Positions 48,235-59,825 of a stretch of 64,000 bases of DNA are shown here, one piece after another (positions within the stretch are counted from its first letter, which is position 1; each line of letters starts with the position of its first letter). This DNA comes from Homarus americanus (taxonomy: Eukaryota > Arthropoda > Malacostraca > Decapoda > Nephropidae), in assembly GCF_018991925.1 (NCBI RefSeq), contig NW_024727688.1, positions 411,501 through 475,500 of the forward strand, given 5' to 3'. The notes beneath the pieces were generated by a model. The model saw only the letters and a list, made by a program, of their open reading frames with translations, did not search any database and was not told where the DNA came from. Made by a program: the position numbers and the translations under genes.

Positions 48235-49284
48235 CAATATATATATGATTAAATTTTTATCCCTCAAGAGCAATATGTGTGTGAGAGTACAGGAATATGC
48301 ATCACCAGGCGCTTCTCATCGAGTGTCAAAGGTTCATCCAATTAATACGTCGTGTTTAAGTGAAGTTTAGCCAATCGGAATTCCGTGTCCAGAGCGTGAG
48401 TAACCAAAGGGGACATATACACTGGATTGATAAACTCTCAGAATGGTCCTGTGATGCATAATTTCAAGTTTCTGGAATCACAAATGTTTTAATCCAAATT
48501 TGTTTCGTCGTTTTACTTACTCCATCGCTCTAGAGTTGTCTTGTATGAGTGCTCTAGCTGGCCTCCCAAAGGTACGATGTAAGGGAGGAGTTTCAGAGGT
48601 TCGTACGGTAGTTTTCCCCCCTGTACTGCACTATGCTAACGCTTAAATTGGTGCTGGGATTTCACTTAAACTTTACTGAAACTGGATGTGAATCTTTGAG
48701 ACTAATTATCCTGGGAGATTCTTCAGTGAATTGGTTTGTTGCAGGTCAAATGGGCTCCAGAATCCTTCTTTGCATCTTAGCTTCATTGGGGATCAGCAGT
48801 TAAGGGGAAAGGAAGCTAAATTTATCGTAAGAATAACTGAGAATCCGTTTAAGAGAGGCTGAGACGATCTTACATCTCCAATTAGGATGGAAATCTCAGC
48901 GTACGCACCTATGAGAATCCAAAGCCTCACAGGGGGTTTAGTGAGGTATGTCTTCTGCCCTGATGCTCCTGATGGACTGACCCTCCCTGGAGACCCCGAC
49001 AGGAGTAACCCACGAGACCCAAATTGAATATATGTCAAGGCCTCATCCGAGTTGTTGAATTATATAATGATGGACTTTTTTGACGAAGACTGAGAAAGTT
49101 AATATGAAGATTTTTAATATAATTGCGTTAAAAGGACGTGTATTTTGCACAAGATTAAAAGTAAGGTAATGTGAAGAATATATTTGAAGGAAAAAAAAGA
49201 TGTTGTCAATATCTCGGAGTAGACACGTGAAGTTTCAGCGCAGTTGCCCCACCATAGATTAAACTACAAATGTTTCAGGATATA
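48235..49284. other. Single-copy-looking sequence of about 1 kb
   Basis: The minus-strand frame at 48793-49038 (81 codons) reads as mixed-composition protein, and GTAAGA follows GGAGAT on that strand near 48870. It could be an exon fragment, but no family is recognised. Confidence 0.35.
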
Positions 49285-49362
49285 CAGGGTGTCCATAAAT
49301 GATTACCCTGATTAAAGCATGAGAGCATACTGTTTTTAGGGTAATCATTTATGGACACCCTG
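49285..49362. mobile_element. 78-bp MITE-like element with perfect 25-bp TIRs
   Basis: The left arm (49285-49309, starting CAGGGTGTCC) and right arm (49338-49362, ending GGACACCCTG) are exact reverse complements over 25 bp, around a 28-bp A/T-rich loop. The left flank is TA; the right flank is AA. This would fit a Tc1/mariner-type TA target duplication with one mutated base. Too short to encode a transposase, so it would be non-autonomous or a deletion product. The absence of mismatches between arms suggests recent insertion or selection on the fold. A minus-strand open frame (49275-49472) crosses it by chance. Confidence 0.8.
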
Positions 49363-50321
49363 AAGTACAGACGTGTAAATAATTTGGCCAACAGCAAAAA
49401 CAAAAGAAAAACAAAGTGTACAGGACTTCTCTGAATTTCTAAATATTGAAATCTGGTGAGGTTCCTAGCCATGTTGAAGTCACTGTATCTGCTTTGTTGT
49501 TCCTGAATAAATGCTTGGAATTTGACTTGGACATCTGAACTCTATAAAATGTAGTATGGTTGAAAGCACAGAAATATGCAAATAAGTCAGAGGAATTTTA
49601 ATGGGTAACTTCATACAAGTTGTTGTGAAAGAGGGACGGGTTCTTACACTCAGCGAAGGATGTGCCAGTGTATGTGTTGGTGTCGACGTCCTTGTTTCAC
49701 TGCTTCTGGAGACAAAATGAATTCACTTTTTCTGGCCAGGACAACCACAGGTATAATTCCTAATTGTTCTACTGGAGATATATTGCTCTTCATATCAATG
49801 CAGGAATTTCCATGTGAGGCCACGACTAATTATCAACCAATTTACATACAAAGCTTTACTCTCTACAGCTATGTGTACCTTCTTTGCTCTTGAGACAATG
49901 CAGTAATACAATACATAATGAGAGCAATATGTATTCACCTCTGCCGGGTTGATGCGAGACTCTCCCTGATGTAGAATATTTTAAGCTATTTTCTCCCGTC
50001 TTTTAAACCTTGGATTGTGGCCATTTGTAATTAGATTACTTTTTAGCATATTTACCAGCTCAAATATTGACCTTGGAGGGAAAAGATTAAATCAGCTGGA
50101 TTTACTGTTAGCAGCGGGGTTTGTCAGAATGGAAATCTTGCCTTGTATAATGTTCATTTTTTTGACACATTCAGACAAGACGTCATTGAATCTGGTATTG
50201 ACTGACACACAGGTAAAAGGTGAAACTGTTCTGGGTGAAGCAACTTTAAATTTTTTTTTTTATGTTTTTGATGTTACATAAATATTATATAAATCCTGGT
50301 GTGGCACAGATAAATCTTTGT
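49363..50321. other. A/T-rich sequence without recognisable genes
   Basis: Frames at 49660-49893 and 50015-50281 are mixed composition, but no family was recognised. Confidence 0.4.
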
Positions 50322-50360
50322 GTAACCTAACCTAACCTAACCTAACCTGACCTAACCTAT
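50322..50360 (-). repeat. (CCTAA)n interstitial telomere-like tract
   Basis: About seven consecutive CCTAA/CCTGA units, nearly perfect. It is the cleanest telomere-type run in the window. It faces a longer TTAGG-oriented tract 415 bp downstream. Confidence 0.9.
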
Positions 50361-50706
50361 GCTGCACATTTACCTTTTCAGAATAAAATGATATATATGT
50401 AGTAAATACGGTGTCTCAGATAAATTTATACACTTTGCCATACCTGTTTTCGTGGGGACCGTGTGAATGTTTGTACAGTATTACAATAACATCATTATCC
50501 TCACTCGTTAATGTGTGAGGTCTCCCACAGGTAAGGTCAATGTTTATGCAATACAAACATGCATCTGATCTCCACGTTAATATGTAAGGTAGTGTGTATA
50601 CATATTATTGCAATGCGATAATGTATATATAGAATTTGGGTATAATTTGTTTATATTAGAAATGTAAATGCCATCTTAATTGAAATAAAGCTAATTTTTC
50701 CACATG

Positions 50707-50768
<62 letters not shown>
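50707..50768. repeat. (TAA)n microsatellite, about 20 units
   Basis: An uninterrupted TAA run between the two opposed telomere-like tracts. Confidence 0.97.
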
Positions 50769-50774
50769 TTGAGT

Positions 50775-51115
50775 TTCAGTTGGTTAAGTTGTGTTGGTTA
50801 GATCGAGTTAAGTTAGGGTGGATTAGATTACGTTGGTTTAATATAGCTTATGTTAGGTTAATCTAGGTAGGGTGAGGATAAATGGGTTAATTAAGTTAGG
50901 TTAAATTAACTAAAGTTCGGTTGTGGTAGGCTAAGTTAGGTTGGCTTAGATTAGTTGAGAATAGTTTGTGTTAGTATGATATGAGTTGGGCTAGATTATA
51001 TTAGGTAAGGTTAAGTAATATTCGGTTAAGTTAGATTACGTAAGGTGGAGTTAGTATACTTTAGTTTGAGTTTGGTTGAGTAAAATTCGGTTAAGTTAGG
51101 TTATTTGGAAGGTTA
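50775..51115 (+). repeat. Degenerate TTAGG-like tract of about 340 bp
   Basis: GGTTA/AGTTA words dominate, with many variants (GGTTTAAT, GGCTAAGTTAGG, TAGGTAAGGTTAAG). It is in inverted orientation relative to the CCTAA tract at 50322. Confidence 0.75.
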
Positions 51116-51320
51116 GTCGAGTCAGTATAGATTATTTATTAATTAATTTATTTATTTATTCGTTAATTTATTTTTACAAGGCTTCATTAAGTACTGGGGC
51201 CCACTTGACCATCCGGGTGGGAAAGAACAAATTCTGATTGGAAAGCTTGACTGAAGGAGCTGTGAGCAGCGATGTTAAAAAAAACGCGAGCAGGAGAACA
51301 GAATATGGCGATTGATAAAG

Positions 51321-51322
<2 letters not shown>

Positions 51323-51404
<82 letters not shown>
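51323..51404. repeat. (GA)n microsatellite, about 41 units
   Basis: An uninterrupted GA run. Confidence 0.97.
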
Positions 51405-51406
<2 letters not shown>

Positions 51407-51484
51407 AATTTAGGTACCAAACTTTTGATGCGCCTGATTTACTGAGGAATAATGTATGTGTCAATCAGGTCCCTTGTTGGCTAT

Positions 51485-51486
<2 letters not shown>

Positions 51487-51534
<48 letters not shown>

Positions 51535-51548
51535 GCGTGTGCGTGTGC
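51487..51548. repeat. (GT)n microsatellite with GTGC tail
   Basis: A GT run whose right end changes to three GTGTGC units. Confidence 0.96.
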
Positions 51549-52330
51549 ATGATAGTGGTGAATATTTGTGTGAATAACTGATCAACCCCCAAACGTTATG
51601 ACGGAACCTTTTAACGAGGATACGAACCACAATACACGCGTGGAAATGTCATGCAGTGTCACCTGTTATCTATAAACCTAACCTTTAAAATATACTACTC
51701 ATTTTCTCTATCAAGCAAAGTTTTATTTAATTTTGCTTTGATATATTTATTTTTTTTATTGTTTCTTCCGAATTTGAAACACTCTTGGTATGTGGGTGTA
51801 ACACAAGAGGGTCTCAGGGAGGTCGATAATCAGTAGTTTTGCTTCATGTTAGTCCAAGTTATGGCGGCTGGTCTCGCTGGGGAGTCTCTACCGTATTATG
51901 TGGTAACCAGTTTTATTTACTTATTTATTTATTTATTCAAGATTATTTATTTATTTACTATTTATTATTATTGTTGTTATTTCCGTATTTGGTCGTGACA
52001 TAGCTTAATACATTTAGTGATTTCTATTTAGTATTTTACACTGAGATATATTCCTTACTCACTCCACTGTCTTATCATATCTTGACTCACAAAAATGGGC
52101 TATCCTCCTCACGATGTATCTGAATTGGATATGAAAGTTAATGAAGGAATCAGTTGAGATGTTCCAAGGGGGAAAATATACTTTGGTACTTGGCTTAATA
52201 ATTAATTGTTCTCGGTAGTGAAGAAGAAGACAATGGTTTATTAATTATATACGAGGGGAAAAAAAATCAGTATCTGTAAAGAATGTAATTACTCTATTTT
52301 CAGATACTAATGAAAGATGACTTATTGCAA
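51549..52330. other. A/T-rich sequence without recognisable genes
   Basis: It holds (TTTA)n words at about 51910-51958. Nothing else was seen. Confidence 0.45.
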
Positions 52331-52377
52331 GTGTGTGTGTGTGTGTGTGGGAGAGAGAGAGAGAGAGAGAGAGAGAG
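52331..52377. repeat. (GT)n(GA)n compound microsatellite
   Basis: About nine GT units are followed by about 14 GA units. Confidence 0.94.
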
Positions 52378-52779
52378 TTTAAACAGATTAGTAATAGTAT
52401 TGGGTCATAATAATGGTAAACTGTAAATATTAAGTTTGTTATGGTCACAAGTGTACCCAATCTGTGCATGAAATCTGCAGGGCTTGGGATGACACGATAT
52501 TATTTAGCTGTTTGCCAGAGATGCTGTTTGTATGCATGTTCAGTCCCCTGTATAACACATCAGCGCTGGGCAGTTTGGGGGAATGTGACTCCACACTCGA
52601 CCTCAGCATATGTATATATTTTTCTGCTATTCACAGACTACACAGAGGTATATTATATAGGAGAGAACTCATGTAAACATAAATCAATCAATTGTTTCAG
52701 TGTTCTTGTAGACATATTTTGTAGTGTCTTAGAAATTACATTTTTAATGGATACATATGACGTAGGTTTAGGTAACCGT

Positions 52780-53072
<293 letters not shown>

Positions 53073-53324
53073 GACGCCAGCCGGGACACAGATTCACCAA
53101 CCAGTATTGACTCACTCATAGAATGGTCTTCCTGATTATCCGGCTCTGTGACAATTGCCCTTTATTGATCGCTCAAGTAAACACTTATGAAAGATTTTAT
53201 TGTCCATTTCCTCCTCTTCAACTTCCGTGATGAGCTACGTGGGCGGCCATTATCAGCAGAACTGTGGACGCGTTATTGCGGCCATGGCGGTAAATACAGA
53301 CGACTCGGCTCCGGAGCCACCCAG

Positions 53325-53850
53325 TGCCAGGGAGAACTAGCGCCAAGGAAGGGCTGTCAGGGGGAATTAAGGAGGACCTTAAACCATCAGAAGGTGCCAG
53401 GGAAAACTAGGGAGAATCAGGGAATGTCAGCAAGATTTTTGGATAATTAAAAACAGTCAGGGAGTTTGAAAGAGAATGAGAGGGAGAAAGGACAGCCAGG
53501 GTGAGACAAGAGGTATCAGGGAGAAGCACATCCATGGAAGGACACGGAAGAGCATTAAACAACCACGGTGTCAGAGAGAACGACAGAGAGGACTAAGGAG
53601 TGTCAAGAAGGGCGAGGATATTTCAGGGGAGTTCCGGAAAGAGTTAATGAGTGACAAATAGCTTTAGGGAGAACAGGGAGAGTACTAGAAAATGTTAAGG
53701 GACCTTACGTAGTGTCAGGGAGACCAGCGAATATAAGAGGGTACCGGAAATGACAAAAAGAATGCTAAGAAATATAATAAAACCAATGTATGTTACACGG
53801 TGTCAGGGAGTATCAAGAAGGACCAGATAGTACCTAAGGAAGGCCAGGAC
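53325..53850. repeat. Very degenerate minisatellite with GTCAGGGAGAA core
   Basis: Core variants occur near 53328, 53358, 53396, 53414, 53455, 53493, 53516, 53570, 53622, 53668, 53716 and 53803. Spacing is irregular, mostly 20-50 bp. The + strand is purine-rich. Confidence 0.7.
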
Positions 53851-55244
53851 CTTGCCATCTCCTCGGGCATCTCCCAATTGGCTGTTGATTATCTTCTTAA
53901 TCTGCACTACTGTCCAAGTTGCTCCCTCGTGAGGATGAGTGAGGGCGGCTGAGTGTAGGAACCTCACGAGTTATGGATAATTAGCGGACATATATATTCA
54001 GAAGGCGGCCGGCAGGGAGAGGGTCCGGGGTTATCTGGGAAGGTGCTGGAAACGTCGGTGATTTTTGGTTCAGGGGGAAATCTGCGGTAAGTTTATAAAT
54101 ATATATATATATATTCCACACCCACCTGGTTCCCCTAAACGGCCGTGAAGCTCATAAGGGCCATGAAGAGGCTCACAATAGGACATAGGGTTAAGGATAG
54201 AGCCGGGATAGAATGACCCTTAAGACCTTCACAGTTGTCTGATGAGGACGGATAGATGAGACACTCGGATGCCAACTGTCTCCATGGATGAAGCTTCTCG
54301 GATGAGTTCTAGGAATCGGAAGAAAGCTGAAAATCTATTGCTTCATTGTTCATCTCTCAAAATAGGATGTGCTTATACTTTCCATTTCCGGGTGATAATC
54401 GAGACGAACTAATATTGTCGATTTCTTATACTGTACACTACAGGGTAACTGGAATATGGCATTGTTGCTCACATCTTTTGTTAGGAAAGTTCATATGTTT
54501 TTCACTAAATAATACGGATGTTGCAGTTTTTTTTTTTTTAATTTCTTAACACCGAGACTTGACAATGTTGTTCGGTACATAAGGTTGAACCAGTGTTGCT
54601 CTTTTCTCACATTTGGGACGAACCAATAAGAAACTGTAATAAGAAAATGAAGGAATATATATTGGCAAAAGGGTTAAAAGTTTTTTAAAGAGATAAATCA
54701 TTAAACACGTGGACAAGCTTTCTAGGGTTAATAGTCTCTCAGTTATTCAGTAGGGAAAGGTGTTTATAGAGTCGTCAGTCAGTCAATTGGTCAGTAGGTC
54801 GCCGTCTGTGTTGATTCTAACTCTCAATCTCCTACTTTTTCACTGTCTGCTTGTCTCGCATTCTCTTCAACTCTCTACCTCATTCTCTCCCTGATCCTCT
54901 CATCCTTCTCTCTGTCCTCACTGGTGCCTCCTGAGGATATTTAAGGAATGTGTGTCAAGCAGATGTTCCGAGGCTTCACATTTTTTTTTACCCTTCAAGC
55001 GATTTTATTTTATTGTCAGAAGAAAGGCTAGTAAAATGCCCCATGGTCTCTCTCTCTCTTGTATCCTTCCTTCATTGTTTCTTCTTTCTTCTTCGCCGCA
55101 TCTTCTTTTTTTATAACATGAATATATTTTATTTTACTGCCAAGGGAAGATTAGTACATAAGGACAATAGACGTTTGTTAATAATGACATGGAGATTAAA
55201 AAGGAGTTCTAAAATATAAGGAATAGTTATTTTTATTGTTTTTC
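53851..55244. other. Single-copy-looking sequence of about 1.4 kb
   Basis: It holds a short TA run at 54096-54114 and a T-rich stretch near 54525-54540. No gene was recognised. Confidence 0.45.
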
Positions 55245-55246
55245 AG

Positions 55247-55247
55247 C

Positions 55248-55274
<27 letters not shown>
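55247..55274. repeat. (GT)n microsatellite
   Basis: About 13 GT units. Confidence 0.94.
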
Positions 55275-55278
<4 letters not shown>

Positions 55279-55329
55279 ACCAAATATTCAGCCTCACTCT
55301 TAAGCACGTTTAGCAAAGATAGAGAAATC

Positions 55330-55445
55330 CCCATAAATTATTGTCCCCATAAAATGATGTCCCAATAAATAGATGTCTTCCACAAACTGATGTCCCCATT
55401 AACTGGTGGGCCAACAAAATGCTGTTCCTATAAACTGGTGCCCTT
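55330..55445. repeat. 16-bp minisatellite, copy A of a duplicated cassette
   Basis: About seven units of ATGTCCCCATAAACTG-like sequence, 16-17 bp each. The array is directly followed by the tail segment at 55447, an arrangement repeated about 1.4 kb downstream. Confidence 0.88.
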
Positions 55446-55446
55446 A

Positions 55447-55560
55447 GCCGCAGAGGTTTGACAGGCTGGGAGGGGGAGAAGGAACCCGTCGATGGAGGAA
55501 CTTAAAGGAAGAACATTTTGATGATTTTTGGTGTAATATTTTTTTAGTGAGTCTCGACCC
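55447..55560. repeat. Conserved tail segment, copy A
   Basis: GCCGCAGAGGTTTGACAGG at 55447 matches GCAGCAGAGGTCTGACAGG at 56872. The match continues through GGAGGGG and GAAGAACATTTTGATGAT-like sequence, with an indel between. It leads into a pyrimidine-rich block. Confidence 0.8.
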
Positions 55561-55940
55561 CTGTATTTTTTTTATTCTTTTTTTATTTCTTTGTTGTTTT
55601 TTCCTGTTTTATTCCTTTTTATATCTGTTTTGTTCGTGTTTATTTGTGACTCTCTCCATGTCTCTGTTGTTGTTGTTTTCTTATCTCTGTCTTTCTCTTC
55701 CCTATCTGCCTGGCTCTTTTTTTTTTCTATTTTTGCTGTATTCGCCTCTCTTTTTTTTTACCCTTTCCGTCTGCGTGTTCCTCTTATTCTATCTTTTTCT
55801 CTTTTCTTTCGTCTATTTATGTTCTTACAATTTTTATATTTTATGTGTCATCTCTCTCTCTTACTTCCTCGTTCTCTTATTCATCCTTCCACCCTCACCA
55901 ACCTCCACCACCCCTCACACACCCCTCTCTACCCTCCAGT
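55550..55940. other. Pyrimidine-rich block
   Basis: T/C-rich + strand ending in CACC/CCCC words near 55900-55940. Phe/Leu/Ser-rich frames are artefacts. Confidence 0.78.
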
Positions 55941-56291
55941 ACCGCCCGGGGTTATTAAAAACAAAAGCAAAAAACAATTACATAAGGCAGATGTGTCGAG
56001 CGTTTATAACATCAAGAGAGAAGTATTTACATCAGTGAAGAAGTTTCCCTCAATTAGTCTCCCCCCCAAAAAAATATTATATATGAGAAGGTTAAAAGAC
56101 AACAATTCTGGGGTTTTTTTGTTTGTAAAAAATACGATCATCAAAGTCCAGAGATGTGTATTTGTGTATGAGTGTTTTTGTTGTTGTTGTATGGTTATGT
56201 TTGTATGTTCTCATGTGTGTAATTGTTATAGTAGTGATTGTGTATTTGTGTTTGTGTTTATGTTCTTGTACGTGCCTGTGGTTCACGTATC

Positions 56292-56292
<1 letters not shown>

Positions 56293-56326
<34 letters not shown>
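56293..56326. repeat. (GT)n microsatellite
   Basis: About 17 GT units, preceded by a TGT/TATG-rich region from about 56155. Confidence 0.95.
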
Positions 56327-56443
56327 TAAAGAAAATTACATAACCGGAATGAATTACGTACAAAGAAAAATAGACACGCGTACTACTGTGAATTATACTT
56401 AGGCCTGAAAATACTGAATATAATAATCTATCCTACCAAAGTC

Positions 56444-56870
56444 ATGTCCCCATTAAACGGTGTCTCCATTAACCGGTGTCTCCATTAACCGGTGTCCCCA
56501 TTAACCGGTGTTTCCATTAACCGTTGTCCCCATTAACCGTTGTCCCCATAACCTGGAACAACATAAATTATCGTATACCCACACAACCACTGACGGTGTC
56601 TATAAATTAATAGCCTCATAAATTAGCGTCATAAATTTATGTCCTTATAAAAGCCTTTCTACATAATTTAATATTTCAATAACATAATATCCCTATAATA
56701 TGATGTCATTGATGTAATGTCCCTATAATCTAATGTCACCATAATATAAATGTCCCTATAATCTGATGTCCCCTATATTTAATGTCCCCATAACTTGGTA
56801 TCGTTGTATAGTGATATTTCCATAAAGAGAGTGTCCCAATAACGTGACGTCTCGATAAACTCGTGTCCTG
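56444..56870. repeat. 16-bp minisatellite, copy B of the cassette
   Basis: The left part has about seven well-conserved GTGTCCCCATTAACCG units. The rest is about 18 diverged units of the type ATGTCCCTATAATCTG, with short insertions. Two sub-families are therefore visible within one array. Confidence 0.9.
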
Positions 56871-56871
56871 A

Positions 56872-56960
56872 GCAGCAGAGGTCTGACAGGTTGGAGGGGA
56901 GGAAGGTGTGTGGAAGGGGAAGAGAAGAATATTTTAATGATATTATTATGAGTTTCCTCT
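56872..56960. repeat. Conserved tail segment, copy B
   Basis: This is the counterpart of 55447-55560, offset by 1425 bp. It also leads into a pyrimidine-rich block. Confidence 0.8.
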
Positions 56961-57215
56961 CTGTCTCTCTCTCTCTCTCTCTCTTTACTCCTTCCTTTCT
57001 TCCGTTCCCTTGTTCTTTCCCTTCCCGTTCCTCCTCCCTTACTTCCTCCCTCCCTTACACCTCCTCCTTTTTTCCTCATTCCCTCTCCTCCTCTTCCTCC
57101 TCCCATCTCATTTTTCCTCTATCCCTCTCCTTCTTCCTCCTCCTTCTACCCCTTTTACCCACTCTCCTCCCCTCCCCTCCCTTCCCCACCCCCTTTCCTT
57201 CCCCTTGTCTGCTCA
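56950..57215. other. Pyrimidine-rich block ending in CTCAGG
   Basis: CTCCTCC-rich + strand with a CT run at 56963-56984. It ends TTGTCTGCTCAGGGC, which resembles a strong 3' splice site but has no recognised exon after it. Confidence 0.78.
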
Positions 57216-57490
57216 GGGCATTAAGGCATTTTTTTATTCGTGTTTACTTTAATATATTGTATAAAACCTTAATATATTATTGGTGTGGATCCTCGCGCGT
57301 TTTATTCATTATCGAAAATGAAATTAAAAAGCCCACAGGCAAAATTTTCGTAATATTTGCATTATCCGTTCCCGATAATGACGCTCAACTACCCACTCGA
57401 GGTCGTTAATGTTTTATATTATCACTCCCTTGGTTATTAGGGACGAGTTTTGGAGTTAAGTGGTGATTAGGACAAAATTACCGTTCCGTG

Positions 57491-57743
57491 CTTGTTAGAG
57501 AGAAAGTACTGTTGTATGTTTGTTAGAGCGGAAGTACTGTTGTATGTTAGAGTGAAAGTACTATTTTGTTTGTGAAAGGGAAAGTACTATTTTGTTTGTT
57601 AGAGCGAAAGTACTGTTGTATGTTTGTTAAAGTAAAAAATCGCTCCATGTTTGTCAGGCTAAAAAAAAGATCGTTTCATAATAGACCAATTACACATCCA
57701 CTTATTAGACGACAATTATCGATCCATGTTTGTTAAGCGAAAA
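57491..57743. repeat. Minisatellite, about 28-bp unit
   Basis: Units are variants of TTTGTTAGAGCGGAAGTACTGTTGTATG. The left five units are well preserved and those after 57620 are decayed. One unit lacks the TTTG lead. Confidence 0.88.
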
Positions 57744-57935
57744 CATAAAAAAATCACACAGAAAAAACACCCACATCGTCTTCTGGCCGATATAACCTAC
57801 CATGGCTGTTAGCGATGTTGTTATTACTCACTGTTATTGGGTCATTCATTACTAAGGGTTCATCGTCTCGGTTCTGATACCAGTTAGAACGTGTCAAATA
57901 ATATATACTATACCCGTTTTGGATGTACTACTAAG

Positions 57936-58050
57936 ATGAATTATTATTGTTATTATTGTTATTATTATTGTTATTATTATTATTATTGTTGCTATTATTG
58001 TCGCTATTATTGTCAGGATATTGTTGTTGTTGTTTTTATTATTATTACTA

Positions 58051-58111
<61 letters not shown>

Positions 58112-58161
58112 TCTTATTATTATTATTATTACTATTGTTATTATTATTATTATTAGTATTG

Positions 58162-58246
<85 letters not shown>
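57936..58246. repeat. Long (TTA)n-based compound microsatellite
   Basis: About 310 bp of TTA units with interspersed TTG, CTA and GTC variants. The left part is impure and the right part (58165-58243) almost pure. Poly-Leu, poly-Ile and poly-Tyr frames are artefacts. Confidence 0.96.
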
Positions 58247-58388
58247 TGTATTTCTGTTATTAGAGATGAAGTGCTTTACCGTAAACAAACAGTCGCTTGC
58301 TGGTCAATGGTTTTGAGAGTCAAGGTAAACTGTGCGAGGAAATTTAAAACTTAACCTTCCAATGGAAATTATTATCAAACTTAGACTT

Positions 58389-58760
58389 AACGAGAAATCT
58401 CTCTCTCTTTCTCTCTCTCTCTCTATTTGTCTCTCATTTATCTCTTTCTCCCCTTTTATTCTTTCCTTTTCGTTGTTTTCATTCAGTGTTATTCTGTGTC
58501 TGTCTGTCTGTCTCTCTGTCATTCTTTTCGTTTCTGTTGGTCTTCGTCTTCGATCAATCAGTCTGTAGCTTTTGTTGGTTTCTCCTTCTTTCTGCCTGTC
58601 CGTTTGTCTGTCCCTATTAATTCTTGCTTCTGTCTTTCTCTGCCATTGTGTTTTCTGAGTGTTTGGTTCTTTCTTAGCTATTGTCTGTCTGCCTGTCTTT
58701 CTCTCTTTGAACCGACTCACTTTAGCCCACACCTCCCCACCTGTTTGTGCCATCATCAAG
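58389..58760. other. Pyrimidine-rich block
   Basis: TCTC and TGTCTGTC words dominate the + strand. Confidence 0.75.
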
Positions 58761-59605
58761 GCCTTCTGCGCTATTCATTAAAATCCTCAAACTCTTTCTT
58801 CGCTTCTTTTCAATTTTCATTTTTTTGTCGGTGTATTGGAATCAATGGCCTCGGGAAGGGATGAAAAATATAATTGAATAGTGAGTGATAAACCGCTATA
58901 AAAAAGGGGGGATGCTGATAGAGGATGAAATCACGTAAATAAAATTTCCATTTTGAATCTTTCCAATTTCCTTTCCCCGCTTTTATTGTCTCTTCCCCAT
59001 GGCTGGTACGGCCACCAACCTGCGGTTTTTCTCTTCTTGGGGAAAAAAGAAAGAAATATATATATATATATATATATTACTGGAAATACTGATAATGTTG
59101 ACTTGGATCAAGGACATAGCTTTACAGTTTTTCTCTATCAATAGTTCAGTGTGCAAGAATCTAGACACTAGTACGATTTTTCACCAAAACAAAATAACAA
59201 TCTTACATTCCTCAGAGGAACTGTAAAGTGAGAATTCTTTCTTCTCATTCGTTTTTCCTCAGATATTTTACGTCTCCTCTCCTTAAGTGGTGAAAGTACT
59301 GTCATATTCTGCTTCACGATCACGCCCCTGTAACTTTCTCGGAAAACTCTTAGCGTTCTTCTACTTTTTGATACCACACACACTTTTACGGGAAGTGAGA
59401 AATGATTTAACACACCGTCATATTTTACCGTCGACTATCAAAGCCCCGGTCCCTTCTTTCCTCGCTCCGACTTCCCATTTTCTTTGTGTAGGTGTGAATC
59501 AAACGGGGCGAAAAAGACACATCAATGGGACGGCACAATCAGAGGAATGGAAAAGGAGACGAGTTTTGTGATGGAAATGGAAGGGATGCATTGTTCTGGC
59601 AAGTG
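58761..59605. other. Single-copy-looking sequence
   Basis: It holds a short TA run at 59057-59078. Short frames on both strands are not recognisable. Confidence 0.4.
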
Positions 59606-59609
59606 GCAA

Positions 59610-59825
59610 AGGTCTACCAACTGGGGTCTACTGGTAGTCTTCCAGGGGTCTACCAAGGGTCTGCCATAGTTTGCCTTCAGGGGTTAACGGGGGTATACTA
59701 TAGGGTGTATTATTTGGGGTCCATCTACTGTAGGGTTTACTACCAGGGGTCTCCTAAATTGGATCTAACAAGGGTCCACCAGGGGTCCACCAGGGGTCTA
59801 GCAGACGTTTACAAGAGATTTTCCA
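59610..59825. repeat. Degenerate minisatellite, about 12-21-bp GGGGTCTACCA units
   Basis: Variants of CCAGGGGTCTACCA recur about a dozen times. The clearest are two adjacent AGGGGTCCACC units near 59780. Spacing is irregular. Confidence 0.8.

Noticed and set aside
55591..56343. 250-codon frame
   Set aside because: It begins in the pyrimidine-rich block and ends in the GT microsatellite, and no domain is recognisable.
56890..57300. Exon after the CTCAGGG acceptor-like site at the end of the pyrimidine block
   Set aside because: Frames downstream stop quickly, and pyrimidine-rich sequence makes acceptor-like motifs by chance.
57891..58316. Poly-Tyr, poly-Ile and poly-Leu frames resembling membrane segments
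   Set aside because: These are direct translations of the (TTA)n array.
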